Source of the DNA: Adineta ricciae
Taxonomy: Eukaryota > Rotifera > Eurotatoria > Adinetida > Adinetidae
Direction: 5' to 3'
NCBI GenBank assembly: GCA_905250025.1
Contig: CAJNOJ010000008.1
Location: forward strand, 967,925 to 1,031,924
Length of the DNA: 64,000 bases
Every line of letters begins with the position of its first letter. The stretch's first letter is position 1. Under the pieces are notes generated by a model, which had not been told where the DNA came from, made no database searches, and saw nothing but the letters and a program-made list of their open reading frames with translations. The translations under genes and the position numbers were made by a program. This document shows positions 25,434 through 38,167 of the stretch, piece after piece.

Positions 25434-26425
25434 TGTCTCTTCTTATCTAATAAGATACGCCAAAGAATAAGCTTTTGTCATTTGGACGAGATAGTTTTTA
25501 TATTCATATTAGTTGATATATGAGCTGATGAAAGTTCGTAACAGATGGTCCTCATCACGGTCGGCCGTTTTCTTTTCTGTTCGTTCGATGCGTGAACTTG
25601 TCAACTATTCGTTAAATGAAATTCAACAGAAATATTCTTTCTTGATTTCTTCTCAGGATTCATTTTCTGATTGATATTAACGAGAAGAAAAATTCGACTA
25701 CTATCATTGAATCATTAGTGTTGAAGGCAAAGAAAAGAAAGCAAAACAGATGTAATCGTTCCAGATTGTTAAGACCTATCGATACAGCGACTTGGCCTCG
25801 GAGTTCTATATGTTTATTCCTAGTCGATCGAAATTTGATCTTTTCTTTTTTCTTCATCATTATTGATGGTTCGATTCACATAGACGCATTTATGAAATAC
25901 GTTGAATTACGATATTCTCATGTATTGACTGTAAGTATTCGAACAACGATATGCCATTTAACGAGATCATTTGTGTTACACTTCGTAAAAAAACATCTCT
26001 CTTCTTTGTTATTTCAAGAAAGATTCAATGGGTGAGATCGATGACAGATATCATTCAAGCTTCTTTAATTACACTGTACTTCTTATTATAACTTTTCACG
26101 GAACATCTAAACATTACAAAAACAGAACGGCATGCACATGTGCGTTGTATGCCAATTATCAACTCATCGCATCTTTTGCACAATACATACGTTTTACAAC
26201 AGCGTTTCTAAAAAAAACACTCAATTGCTTAATAGAAGCACAAGGTTTAGTCGTAATTGACACCAATCATTCGGTGTATATATATATATATATATATATA
26301 CAAACACAATTACTTTCGGGACTAAAACAAGAGAATCATAGATCAAATTGGAACGCCTAGTGTGCACACACTACATTTTGATTGTTACGAAGAAAAAGAA
26401 AAGAAAAAAGAAAAGAATCGATGAG
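25434..26425. other. intergenic region with TA microsatellite
   Basis: About 1 kb with no convincing gene. A TA dinucleotide run lies at about 26277-26300. Open frames here lack domains and are likely chance. Confidence 0.5.
26277..26300. repeat. (TA)n microsatellite
   Basis: About 12 uninterrupted TA units. No function inferred. Confidence 0.85.
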
Positions 26426-26993
26426 ATGAAGTTCCGGTATTTAACTTTCATGATCAATCTACTCTTTGGTATTATATGCGAAACAGAACAAACGCCGATT
26501 ATACAGGTAAAATAACATTCAAGTGATCTTCCTAATAAAAATTTCACAAGGACGTCAATATGTTTTTAACTACACTCCACAGAAACCGTCTGTACGAAGT
26601 CAGCTGCTTATCTTTATGTTCCTTTCTCTTTCAAGACAATTAATAAAAGCAAATCAAATAATAAATGATCCTTCAAGGTTAATACTCTATTTAGATTGAA
26701 ACTACCAACAAAACAATCGCAGCAATATCAACTTTTCACGACAAAATGCAGGTATCGATATCGTTTATATCTTTTGACATAAATACTTTCAATTTTCTGA
26801 TTCATCTCCAATCTCAGAAGTACATTCAAGCAGCTAAATTCAAACTCGATGTATGTATATACTCATGCATACATTGCCTTGCTTGTCGTCTATTAGAAGC
26901 ATGTTCCTCGATTATTAAATAAACTTAACTTGTATTTGTTAATTGAGATTGTTGATATGACATTGCTCTACGCGTACTGAAATAACAACGGAA
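26426..26993 (+). CDS. possible small secreted protein (spliced, uncertain)
   Basis: A candidate built from short exons. ATG 26426 opens MKFRYLTFMINLLFGIICET, a good signal peptide, up to a GTAAAA donor near 26506. Further segments bounded by plausible AG and GT sites read IETTNKTIAAISTFHDKMQ and KYIQAAKFKLD, then a last exon near 26899 reading HVPRLLNKLN. An AATAAA overlaps the end. It could instead be an unused upstream exon of the GPCR gene or chance. No family is recognised. Confidence 0.25.
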
Positions 26994-27192
26994 CGAGATA
27001 TCTTTGTATATAGAGTTATCTTTTCCGGATAAGTTATTTGTAAATGACATATGTGGAAACAACAGAAAAGATTGTCGTCAGGACATATACTAATGGTTAA
27101 ACAGCTGCATTACGATTTCTTTTCTGCTTGAGTCTTATTAGGCAGAGAAAACAGTCTGCGTGTCTCTGCTTTCTTCGAGACTAAATCGAGAT

Positions 27193-29906
27193 ATGGAAAT
27201 GATAACATCCTGGTTGATATTTGTTCTTCTTCGTTTCGACGACGTGAGTATCGAATTTGAATAAAGTGAACTTACTAAAATTGAATCATCGAGATGGTCG
27301 ATTCTTTGACTTAGCGGCCTCTTGAATGGATTAGTCTATCATCCAGTTATAATTAATGCTTTGTTTTTCTTCGAAGAAGACACCTCGACTTTTTTCTTAT
27401 GATATATTTTCTTTATTTTTCTAGGTGATGAAGTCGGGAAATATGACTAGTAATAGTACATTTCCAACAAAAGTAAACCCATTAAACAAGATCGATCGAT
27501 GTAGCGCTATCTGTTGTCTTCTAGAATGTCAATACACCACCGAATAAACTTTTTCGTGAATATTTACGTTGTCGTCAATTGAGCTCTCTCAATGGACTAC
27601 CGTGTAAGCCATTTTGCAGTGATTTCTATTGACACTCTGATTGTCTTCATAGCTCCATATGCATGTCCATATGATTACGAAGAAGATATTCGTGTTTGTT
27701 GGAGAGCGACAATGAATGGTACGATAGCAACGAATATTATCGAATATGATCACGGACTAAACAATTTTTATGATGGTGTTCGTTATGGGATTGAAAATTG
27801 TTCGTTGATAATACATTCAGTTGTTCACATGAAGACTTCTTTGCTCTCTATTAGGCACTTTGGAACGACTATGTCTGAGTAATGGTTCGTGGGATATGAC
27901 TGTATTACCAGATATCCAATGTAAATCTTGTATTGGTGATGGTCGACCAGTGAAAGTAAGATTTTATTGAACAAAAAAATCTTTCTCTTCGATGCACGCG
28001 TTTTCATGTTTAGTTTAATTCAATCAGTATTATGATAGAAACAATGAGTTTAAGTTTATCCCTCCTATCATTAACCATTGCTGTCCTCTGCATGATGAAT
28101 GTCAAGTATGTTTCATATTTTTATGTCAAACTCTTTCGTCTGAAATTTTCGGAACTAAGTCGGCATCCTCCGTGTCGATTACTTCATTCACCTAAATATC
28201 ATTTCGTTGTCATACCCCGGCATACTCCGCTTATTTGCAAATATTTCCTCTTATTTAGACGATTGCATTTACCCCGTAACCTGCTTCACATGCATCTTTT
28301 CGTTGCGTTCATTTTCCGTTCGATTGTCAAATTAGTTTTCATTCATCTGATCGTTGGTGGATATACACGCCTAATGATATCCTATACTCGAGATAAATGT
28401 GGCAACATTGAAATACTCTCAAAATCGTCGAATTTATTTCATGTAAGTCCACAGGAAAAAAACACGCACGCGCAAAAGCACTAATTGATACAAACGAGGT
28501 ACGTGAATAACGATCTCCAGACAATCGCGTGATAGAAAAGGACAGAGAAGAATTTGAGGCTTTACCACTGATAATATCTAACCTTGCTCAAAATGATTTC
28601 ATTTAGGTGATTGGCTGTCGTGTCTTATCATCACTATTTTGGTATACGGATGCGGTCTCTCAAACATTTATCTTCTGTGAAGCCATGTTCTTATTTACTG
28701 CTTTGACTAGTCATTTATTTCGTGATCGCGGCTGTTTACCGTTCGTTCTTTGGGGCTGGCTAAGTCCATTACTTTGGTTGGCAATGTGGGTTATTTCACA
28801 CATATTCACCGATAAAATAAAAGAACGCTCTACATGTTGGTTAGAAGCAGATAATACAACGTATTTTTATTATTTTTTCTATGTACCATATGCTTTTTAT
28901 TTACTTGTCAATTTCGGAATATTCGTTTATCTTGTTCGTTTGCTCTACTCGAAATATCAATCAAACAATGTTCAAACAAGTCGAACGGGCAATAGGCATT
29001 TAATCAAATCAATTCTAATCCTAATTCCATTATTTGGCTTACATTCATTATTTGTCATCTGGGTATTCTATCATAAAAATCAAGGACATACAATATGGTA
29101 TTATATGACTGTTATATTCAAAGCTGTTTTCGGTGACTTACAAGTAAGAAATTCTCAAGCTTTTCAAATCTTTTCTAACTTGTTATTGTTCACAGGGCTT
29201 TTTCACCTCGTTGATTTACTTTTATTTCAACACTGAAATTCGTTATGAAGTCCTTCGGCAAGTTCAACGAACTATTCTGAGCAGTGACACAATTCAGCGA
29301 AGTTCAACAGGTGATACGTTATCTACACGTTTGTCAACATTTCGTCGATCAATTAATCGCCATCGTCAATCATCATTACAAGCTCGTCAACAAGAGCGGC
29401 GTCGAACAAATCTTTCTTCTGGACATTCGTCACCAACAAAGCCAACGCCAGATTTTTGGAGAAAGAAATCTCTTGCATTGCTTTGCCCTTGTGTAAATCA
29501 AACTACCACAAGGAAGAAACATCTGCTCGAACAAGCACAACTACATCGACAGCAAACCATTGAACAAAATCATTTCAATGACACTTTACCAGCTATTGTA
29601 CCTGACATAATTGTTGAGGATGATTTAGGAGGCCAATCATCGCCATTAATTAGTCTGAAGGATACAATTGAAAATGATAATATGACATGTGACACAATGC
29701 TGATGAAAAACGAAAACGAAGATCAAGAATTATTGACCGATGAGAACGAAGTGACAATACATCAAACATCCTTTTCCGTTTCGTCAGTGAATATTGCCAA
29801 AGATATTCAAATGAATCGTTTACAACGAACGCGCTCGAACAGCGAAGGAAACCTGCCGAACAGTTCATCATCAAAACATTCGCACGATAATAAATCATTG
29901 AAATGA
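27193..29906 (+). CDS. class B1 (secretin-family) peptide-hormone GPCR
   Basis: Spliced gene with exons 27193-27243 (hydrophobic start MEMITSWLIFVLLRFDD), 27425-27472, 27525 onward and others. The extracellular hormone-receptor domain shows the class B cysteine pattern: LRCRQL, CPYDYEEDIRVCWRAT, CLSNGSWDMTV, CKSC. TM1 is near SLSLLSLTIAVLCMMNVK. TM2 is RRLHLPRNLLHMHLFVAFIF. TM3 is in the exon beginning VIGCRVLSSLFWYTDAVS. TM4 is WGWLSPLLWLAMWVIS. TM5/6 include YFFYVPYAFYLLVNFGIFV and SILILIPLFGLHSLFVIW. TM7 is FGDLQ then GFFTSLIYFYFNTEIRYEVL. The long Ser/Thr-rich cytosolic tail fits arrestin-type regulation. These receptors signal mainly through Gs/cAMP. Subfamily (CRF/DH44, calcitonin/DH31, PDF, PTH) cannot be fixed by eye. 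Confidence 0.88.
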
Positions 29907-30070
29907 ATGCATACAAAACGATAATTTCTTTTTATTATTTCTGTACAGCACACGTTTTTTTTTTACATTCCTCTGTTGTTTTATACTAATGACGAAAACA
30001 CCGAGAAAATAGATAATAAAGTTCTTACTTTTAAATCGAACAAAAAATTTCCGTCATATGAGTTGGACAA

Positions 30071-32927
30071 TTACTTCTCTATCTCACGTTCATAATTACT
30101 GTCATCTTCTCGCATCTGTCGGATTAAACTTTCGCGAACATGTATCTGTGGAGTCTCTTCTGTCTGCTGTTGACCGATGCGTTTATAGAAGAGAACGTAA
30201 GGTGTAGCTGACGTGTACTGAGCACAATTCTCCATCATGGCTTCATACGACGACGATGTAACTAGATCATCGTTCAATAAAAACCATTCATCATTTTGTT
30301 CTTCGGATTCGCTTATTGATGATTTGATGTCTCTCGCATAAACATAATAATGTCCGCCGTGAAGCGTGTAACCAGTGTGAACGATGATGAGAAGAAGATT
30401 GTATTTCGTGAGAAGAGGGATTGCTCCGGGCGGATATACGTGAACGTTGAGAAGTTTTGGATAGTTCATTTTGGTGAAAACTTTACGAAAGATATTTGTT
30501 TGCTTATCGTATTCAAAACGATTCAATGATAGAATTAAGTATTCTGGCGTTGTTTGAAGGACGATGGACCGTTCGGCATTTTGTAATGATCTGATGGGAA
30601 AAGTATGCGATCGTTTCATAGAGTACAATGACTTTACCGGCAATGCTCACAGCGGTATTGATTTTCATTTTCCAATTCTTCTTTTTGAAAATAACAATCA
30701 AAAACAGTTTGTAAATTCAATGAATTCATTGCTGTGTCACACAACGGCAACGTACTACTTGTTAAAGAGTTTCCATTCGATGCCGTATAGAATTTCAATC
30801 CATTCTTCATTACTGATATAGGTGTAGCTGATTGATTGTAGTTGTAATTATCCTGAGAACGATCTGATGATGGAATGGGTAAGAAGAGGTAATTACTCGA
30901 TTCTTCTCGGTAAGATTCAATTGAACAACGTTGACAGCGATTCCTCTGACAGGTCTGAATCGTAAAAAGACGATGAATTTCATTTGACGAGAGAGCTTTT
31001 TCTTCATTTTTCATCGTGTCGAGTAAATAACCTTACTCATTACGAATAGTTTTCGAATAAACAATCAATCGAACAACATACCGAGAAATTCGGCACAATC
31101 CTGTTGTTCATGGACTGTAAACCACGTTGGACGAGCAATTCTCACCTAGATTACTCATTTACTCATTCATTGATAGTATCAAAATGAAATTACGAAATTA
31201 ACTGCGTTGATATATGCTCGTTTGGACAGATTAAGTTCAGCAAAAATGAGTTGCAATTCTCTCAAAACGACCCGTTCATCAAACCGTTGTTCTAGCACGT
31301 ACTTTCGAAATAGGCCACACTGATATAATGCTTGCAAAACTGAATTGACGTAACATGTATTTCCTAGATTACTAATTCCTACACGATTCTTAATCTTCTG
31401 ATCGTTTTCCATGTTCAGCGAGTGTAATCTGCTGTGAAAATTTTTATGATTGAGTAAAATATTCAAATCTGGCTGTGGAACACTATGAATTATTTGTTTT
31501 AAGATACTTTCATTGGATATATCATATTCTGGATGAAGAACGATTCCCATCTGACACAATTCGATTAATTTCGTTTTCAATTCTTCATTTGGAATAGTCT
31601 TGAGTTTTTCGAAAAGATTGGCCAAGTGATCCACAACCGAGCGAAACGTTTGAAGACGTTTATCATAACGTACGAACCAGAAGAGGATCTGGCAAGCATT
31701 ATCAGCTGTTCTCGTCAAAAATAAATAATCAATAAGCAATGAAGTCGTTTCATCAATCACTTTCAGCAAGAGTTCATGATGGTTGAAAGTGATCAAAGTC
31801 ATACAAAAGCCAGCTATCCATGTTTCATAGGATATATGTTGAGAGAATTCTATCGGAGCATCGATTAGATCAATTAGACATTTAATGATTGCTACTAGGC
31901 GGTCACCGGTGAGACGCCCGTCCGTATACATGTTTCTAACGATAGAATCGATTGTATCGAGCTGAATCCGAGGAAAGAGATATAATATAGCGGAACTAAA
32001 TTTTGATTTCGTCGGCGTCGAAAGAGTTTCGAAAAGATATTCGATAGATCGACTTTGTATAAGTGTGTTTTGATCTAAACTACAAGACAAATAAAATAAC
32101 AAATCGGAGAGGATATCAATTGATCGTACGTGTCTTGTATGGAACGATCTACTGATGTATTTTGTTCCCACACAACACTGATTGTCTTTGTAATTGTATC
32201 TGCTAAGATTACATCGTGTTTGCAGTCATTCGACACCATCGAATGATGAATCAATGTGTCAATAACGTAGAATGAATAATCGATTGCATCTTTCTGGTTT
32301 GTGAAAATCAAGTCAGTGGATGAGAGGTATTTTTGGGTATTTTCATAGAATTGGCACATGAATCTTGAGCATACTGCAAGCCATTCAATATCACGTGGTA
32401 TTTTATGCAGATATTGTAAGCAATAAGTATCCAGAACAAAACGGTAGAATTCTAAGCCGGATTTAGCAACTAGGTTCGATGAGCAATGTAAATACAAAAC
32501 TTCGATATATCTAGAGACAGTTTTCATGTGTATCAAACTGACAAAGAGGTATAACGAACCGTATCAGATGAACAGACGTTTGACTAGTCGTATGAAATAA
32601 AGGTTGAAATCGTGTATGATCATTTAAAAGTATTTGATAGAAATGTTCGTTTTTACTTAATGTACTAATAATCAAAATAAAAAACTTCTCGTTGATGGTT
32701 TGATCTGCAAGAAATTGTTCCAGATATTCGATAATGCGATAGCCTTCGTAATCCCTCATGACAGGATTCGATACAAGTTGTGGTCGTAACCACAATTGAT
32801 TGAGTTTCTCACGAAGTATATGTAGCTTGTCTGATGAATTTTCATATTGGGCAAAATCGGTATGAATTCGCTTGATCGTATTCAACAAGGATGAATCATA
32901 TTCGTTACGAGTCGATATTCGAAACAT
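30071..32927 (-). CDS. ubiquitin-specific protease, USP35/USP38 type
   Basis: Spliced minus-strand gene. The N-terminal part is an all-helical, repeat-like region (SSAILYLFPRIQLDTIDSIV, HISYETWIAGFCMTLITF, FWFVRYDKRLQTFRSVVDHL) as in USP35/38. The catalytic domain starts at GISNLGNTCYVNSVLQAL, with the Cys nucleophile in GNTCY, followed by RPTWFTVHEQQDCAEFL. Zinc-ribbon cysteines are visible in CQRNRCQRCS and YRCEHCR. The C-terminal box has LILSLNRFEYD, then GYTLHGGHYYVYARD (catalytic His) and EWFLLNDDLVTSSS (third catalytic residue). It removes ubiquitin from substrates. All catalytic residues are present, so it should be active. USP35/38 regulate mitophagy and immune and mitotic factors in vertebrates; the role here is not inferable. 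Confidence 0.87.
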
Positions 32928-33004
32928 ATTTCAGCTGATTATTATTCATAGTGTGAAGATTAAAAGCGCCAATGAACATCTAAATTGTTGACATAGATTT
33001 ATTT

Positions 33005-33616
33005 TTAAGGAGTAAAAACTGTCGAGAGATCATCTATTAATTGTTCGAGAAATGTTTTCTTTGGCTTAGGCCATACGGCGAGTAAGAATCGATAGAGAAC
33101 AAATGCTAGGATAAGGATGAGTATTAGGTATGTCGTGAGTTGACTGCGATAAGTATTCGTTTGATCGAATGGTAAGTCTTGATCTTGTTGTTCAAAAAAT
33201 CGATGATGTTTTCGACTACGATGATGTTTGGAGATCGCATGATGATCACCCATCGCTTGCTGTTGTAGTTGGTTGGCTGAATTATTGAGTGATGTTCTAG
33301 TTTTCGTCATTCTTGTACAAGCAACAGTCGATTCTTCATCTGCATCCTGTCCGATGCAATCACTCCTGCCTAATCTTGACCGAGGTGATGATGTCTTCGT
33401 ACGTTCATGATGGGATGGAGCGGTGTGAACTTCTTCACTGCCACTCTCTGGTTTCGATGGCGACAGATTCGTATTTCCATTTTTATCTTTTTGGGCTACC
33501 GATCTAGTGATATGATGCGCCTTCGATGGTTGTAAAATAGTCGTTGAGTGATTATCTGAGCATGGTTCAAAATGATTTCGTCTTGACGAGCTGGGAAGGA
33601 ATTTCGATGCTGACAT
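33005..33616 (-). CDS. unknown tail-anchored protein
   Basis: Unspliced 203-aa frame. Most of it is hydrophilic, Ser/His/Arg-rich and probably disordered (NHSTTILQPSKAHHITRS, HHAISKHHRSRKHHRFF). A single C-terminal TM (LTTYLILILILAFVLYRFLL) is followed by a short tail (KPKKTFLEQLIDDLSTVFTP). This topology fits a tail-anchored ER, outer-mitochondrial or nuclear-envelope protein. I do not recognise the family. It lies just downstream of another C-terminally anchored gene on the same strand. Confidence 0.6.
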   Translation of the reverse strand: MSASKFLPSSSRRNHFEPCSDNHSTTILQPSKAHHITRSVAQKDKNGNTNLSPSKPESGSEEVHTAPSHHERTKTSSPRSRLGRSDCIGQDADEESTVACTRMTKTRTSLNNSANQLQQQAMGDHHAISKHHRSRKHHRFFEQQDQDLPFDQTNTYRSQLTTYLILILILAFVLYRFLLAVWPKPKKTFLEQLIDDLSTVFTP

Positions 33617-33870
33617 CGAGAAGTGATTCGATTAGCGAGTTGTACAGAATAGCGCGTAAACTTTGAAAGTTTGTCAAGCGGGAACTTTCCTTCTGAATTG
33701 AGGTGTATTCAATAAAAAGAAAGAAGCTATTGTTTTTCATTCTTTACTTTCCCAATCCCCGCTCGATTTTTCAACAAATAAAAAACAAATCCCTGATAAT
33801 GAAAAACGCTTAGTCAATGAAATAAAACGCATTGTTGATTGTGTACTAATACTGTTGTTGACTAAATATA

Positions 33871-35456
33871 TCACTTATGGATAAGAATAAGAAGAACTGT
33901 AAACGATATACATGCAAGAACGAATAGATATTTGAAGATAAGCAATTTCGGATCGCGTAGAAGTTCGAGAATTTGCAAAACTTTATCGCCAGAAGGAACT
34001 GGTGTAGCCGATGAGACGATCGAGCGTTTTCTCCTTGGCTTGCGAGAACGTAAACCACTTTGACATTCGCTAGAAGAAAACAAATCGAAATCATATATGC
34101 GAAATCAATGTTTAACAAACTCGGTAATCGACGATAAAATTTCCGATAGATTTTGAGTTAATATCGGCTGTTCTTTGGGTAGATCAATGGGAGAATATTC
34201 TTGTTCATCATGCAGTGAATGTTTCATATCCAAATTATCACGTTGCGTTTCATTCTGATATTTGTTTTCGTCAAAAACTAAGTAATCTTCATCTTTATTG
34301 TCAAATTCTATTTGTTCTGCAAATCGAAGAGTGGATTTCCTGGATGTTAACTTCTACAAATCCTACCGATATTCGTTGTTTCTAATACCGACTCGAATAG
34401 TTGTTTGGTATAAGGATTGGTTTTCACCAGTTTTCCAATTTGATTCGATTTTAGAATGAATAAAACATTTTGTTTCAACTCCGAAAAAAATCGGAACAAA
34501 CTTTTTTCTGTTTGATCCCTGTAATCAACAATTGTTGTCGTTTGAAAACAATAATTCGATAGGTTGATGTACAACTCCAGTTTTTCTTCTTCTACTTGTT
34601 CGATTGCTTTCAAATGATCGAAATACTCCAGTGTGCCATATTTTAAACTTATTGGACACAAATACTTCATAATTAATGACATATACGAACAATCGCTCCA
34701 TGTTTTCATGTAGAAATCTTTCACATAACTTGTCGTTGTATTCAAAATTTTGTTTAACAGATTGTTAACCCACTTCAAGATCAAACTTCGGTCTTGTCCA
34801 AACGAGAAAAGAGTATTCTCTGGAAAGAGATGTTTGTTCGTCGTGATGTGAAACGATGGAAAATCGAAGATTTTCATAATTATCCAGAGTAAAGCTAAGA
34901 TCTGTTTTCGATTACCTGACACGATCTCATGCGGAGAGATATTAATATGGTTCATATGAGATTTCAGATAATCCAAAACATACTGAACATTTGTTAACGA
35001 ATGAAAACGTGTTCGGCCATGTTCGCGTTTTAATTTTGTTGATGAGAAGAGTTCGATTAGATCAATAAAAACATGTCCATTGGAGAGATCTTGCGCAAGA
35101 TCTTGAACAAACTTGTGTTCATCTTTGAACGAAAGATGATAATTAATAAATTTAAGAAAACTTGAGATTTGAATGTCTTCCATGCGTTCGTGTAATTGTT
35201 CAATACGTTTTCTTGTATAATATTCGTGCGAATGATCTAAGGAGAACGGCAACGCACGCGCTACCTTATCTACTTGTTTAGTAGAAATGATATCCGAACG
35301 GATGTTAGTGTTAGAAATCAATAAGGTTGAAGAAGGAGTTGATGATGATAGGAGAGGACAAGGTTGTGTCGATGCATCAACATCTGAGAGATATAAAGAA
35401 TGGGCAAATGAGAATTGACTTCTTCGTTCAGAATAGGCCATGATAAATAATTGCAC
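33871..35456 (-). CDS. calmin-like protein: tandem calponin-homology domains plus C-terminal TM
   Basis: Three exons. The first (35456 or MAYSERR at 35438, to about 34370) carries a Ser-rich leader and two CH-type segments: SFLKFINYHLSFKDEHKFVQ, LAQDLSNGHVFIDLIELFSS, RFHSLTNVQYVLDYLKSHMN and GNRKQILALLWIIMKIFDFP, then a second, more diverged copy starting RSLILKWVNNLLNKIL. A middle acidic exon gives EQIEFDNKDEDYLVFDEN and similar. The last exon is basic (RSRKPRRKRSI) and ends in a TM anchor (LLIFKYLFVLACISFTVLLI) followed by LIHK and the stop. Actin-binding CH domains with a C-terminal membrane anchor is the calmin plan. A KASH protein is an alternative, but there is no PPPx terminus. Confidence 0.65.
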
Positions 35457-36006
35457 GGAATTGTTTCATCTACGAGAATGATTAACACAATCGAAACATG
35501 TCAACACTGATTAATTGTGAGAATATCAATTTGATTTGTGGTACTAAATACAGAATGTGATAGATGAACTACTGTCAAAATTTCCGTTTGTTCGTGTAAT
35601 AAATAAACAATTACTTGATCAATCTTTTTCTAAACGCCAAGTTTAGTCAGTTTTCTCGATATACTCGACGATTAATTCGTTTTTGATTGATAGTCTTCAC
35701 ATATGATTCCCGTTCTTTGTGAAGAAAAACACATATTTTCAATGTCGCCATCTGCGGACAATATTCTCTTATTTTACATATAAGAGCAAGAAAAGAGTAC
35801 GAACAATCAGCTACACATACGTATGTGCGATTCTTTTTATCATTATCTCTACATGTATAGCTGTCAATGGTTCAGAGATAAATCGATAGTGAACTCCATC
35901 TAGTTCGTTTGTGTGCGCAGAGAATGATATTCGATCCAAAGTGACACAGATAGTTTATTCGATTTTAGTACATAACAACACACACAGAACAACAGGAGAG
36001 AATGTT
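35457..36006. other. short intergenic region
   Basis: About 550 bp between two minus-strand genes, including the promoter side of the calmin-like gene and the 3' flank of SF3A2. No gene seen. Confidence 0.5.
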
Positions 36007-36987
36007 CTAACCACGTGGTGGACCAGGAGGTGCAGGACCGTACGATCGTGCACTGGATGAATGATCGCTGCTGTATTTATTTGATTCGAGTTTAAAAGCG
36101 AATTGAAGGAAAAACTAAACGAAAATATCTATCAGCAGAAGTTCTCCGACAAAACAAAAAACAAACCTGTTTTGTTTCGATATTGTAGGATGTCCAAAAC
36201 TTTCCTTCGGATTTATCAACCTCGCGGCTTGGAATCTAAAGAAAGCAGAGAAGTTCAACAACAGAGTTGCATATGAAGTATTACTTTAAAAGCGATTGTT
36301 TCGTAGGGCTCAGCAGCAAATAATAAATATTGCCAGCGACGATCCGGCGCTTCGACATGTTGTTCAAAACCTGACATAAAACGATGTTTTGGAACAATAT
36401 TATCCGATATTTCCGGATAATCAATTTGAAAAAGAAGCGATTGTTGTTTTGTGTCTAGAGACAACGAAATTCTCGCACTAGAAATTCTCAATTCAAATCT
36501 TACCTGGATCACGTTGTTTGGTTACTAAACGAAGAAAGTTTCCATATGTATATGATCATATATTCTCGCTAAAGATTTCTTACCTTTATAACCTGGACGA
36601 CCGATTTTGATGAATTTACGAACTTCATAATGAGGCTTGATTGGTTGAACACTATCAGTTAATTGTTGATTTTCACGAGCAGCACGTCGAGCTCTACAAG
36701 ACAGCACTTTTTTCTTATTTATCAAATGTAGTCTTTACTTACAAATTCGACTGATGTTTTTTTCCTTGTGTATGTGCCAAGTAGGAACCTTCGTTATTAT
36801 GTAAAGTCAAACAAAGTTTGCATTCATAAGTTCCCAAATGATTTTTCATAAAATAGGGATCTTTAGAAAGATTGATCGTTTCCAAAGCTAATTGCCGAAG
36901 TCGCTCGCGTCGATCGCGATTCGACTCCGACGCACTAGCTACACCACCACCACCGGTTTTACCTCCAGCTCGATGTTGAAAATCCAT
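36007..36987 (-). CDS. SF3A2: splicing factor 3A subunit 2
   Basis: Spliced minus-strand gene starting MDFQHRAGGKTGGGGVASAS. It has the SF3A2 signature blocks: SNRDRRERLRQLALETINLS, DPYFMKNHLGTYECKLCLTL (start of the C2H2/matrin-type zinc finger), NNEGSYLAHTQGKKHQSNLA, HYEVRKFIKIGRPGYKVTKQ, SLLFQIDYPEISDNI, PDRRWQYLLFAAEPYETIAF, REVDKSEGKFWTSYN and ETKQFFLQFAFKLE. The protein ends SYGPAPPGPPRG, so the long proline-rich heptad repeats of vertebrate SF3A2 are missing. SF3A2 is part of the U2 snRNP SF3a complex that contacts the branch-point region, which fits a genome with many introns. Confidence 0.95.
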
Positions 36988-37323
36988 GTTTAGTGTAAGT
37001 ATTCAGAAACGATTCTTGTTCTTGCAGTTATGGTGTTTCGAAATAATAGCAACGTCTTCTGTCTCACGCTCGATAAAATGGATTAAACCAATCAGAAACA
37101 CTACGTCTACCCTCAGAATAGTTGTGAAGTGGAAATATTCTGATTGGTTGTAGCAATTCACCAATGAAAGAATTAATAAATTATCAATTATTCGATTTTC
37201 TTGTATGCTTGTATGATTATCCAAATACTCTTGTTTTCATCAAAAGAAATAAACCATAATTAACCCTCAGCGATTGAAAAACAACTGTCTAATTATATCC
37301 TTGACTGACGTTTGTTTGTTTCA
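36988..37323. other. divergent promoter region
   Basis: Short divergent spacer between SF3A2 (-) and the ATP12-like gene (+). A TTTGTTTCAG acceptor abuts the ATG at 37324, implying a 5'-UTR intron or trans-spliced leader. No gene seen. Confidence 0.5.
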
Positions 37324-38167
37324 GATGAATACCTTACTTTTTCGCCGTTATAGTCCATGTCTCATTCGTCTGTGTGCTCGTTCGTCAGCAACGAATTTTG
37401 GATTGACAAACCGAGATCGCAAACGCTTCTATAAACAGGCGTCCATTGTTGAATCATCTCAATCGCCGAGCAAATACGAAATCCTTCTCGATCAACGGAA
37501 ATTGAAAACTCCACTAGGAAATCTCGTAACCATTGAGAATGAATTTCTTGCCTTGGCTCTTGCACAAGAATGGAATCAACAAGAGAAGAAGATTGATTTA
37601 TCATCAATGCATATGAATTCATTGATCAACACATTGATCGACAATCCGTTGAAGATAACAAAAGCGCAGCTGATCGATAAAATCATGTACTTTCTCGATT
37701 GGGATACATTACTTTACCGCTCCGATTATCCCGAAGAATTCAAACAACTGCAAATCAAATCGTGGGATCCAATACTTTCGTTCATTAATCAACAGTTTCA
37801 TACTAATTTCGAATCCACTTACTATCTGGATAAGAAAGATTTGGTGAAGAAGTCCGATCGCGATATCATCGAGAAATATTTGGCAAATTTTGACCAACCA
37901 TCATTGACTGTTGTCTTATTCATAGTTGAACAATTGAAATCGATCTTTCTAACGATTTGTTTGCTCAAACAATTTCAATCAGTGGAGAATATTGCATCTC
38001 TATCACGATTGGAAACTGAATTTCAAATATCCCGTTGGAGTAACGTTGAATATCATCATGACTACGAATTAATGGATACATGTTCAAAGATTTCCGCTGC
38101 CTATTTGATTTTTTATTGTTTAAACAACAATATCACGCAAACAGTTCTATCGAAAGATAAAGCCTAA
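37324..38167 (+). CDS. ATPAF2: mitochondrial ATP synthase assembly factor ATP12 / ATPAF2
   Basis: Single exon of about 280 aa. An N-terminal Arg/Ser-rich, acid-poor leader (MNTLLFRRYSPCLIRLCARS) fits a mitochondrial presequence. The ATP12 core follows: DRKRFYKQASIVES, YEILLDQRKLKTPLGNLVTI, ALALAQEWNQQEKKIDLSSM, MNSLINTLIDNPLKITKAQL, YFLDWDTLLYRSDYPEEFKQ, SWDPILSFIN and the terminal EFQISRWSNVEYHHDYELMD. ATP12 is the chaperone that holds the F1 alpha subunit during assembly of ATP synthase in the matrix. The start is placed at the first Met after the splice acceptor; an in-frame codon at 37274 lies upstream of it. Confidence 0.88.

Noticed and set aside
26028-26360. Open frame of 110 codons near the TA repeat
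   Set aside because: Includes translated microsatellite (YIYIYIYI) and has no recognisable content; probably chance.
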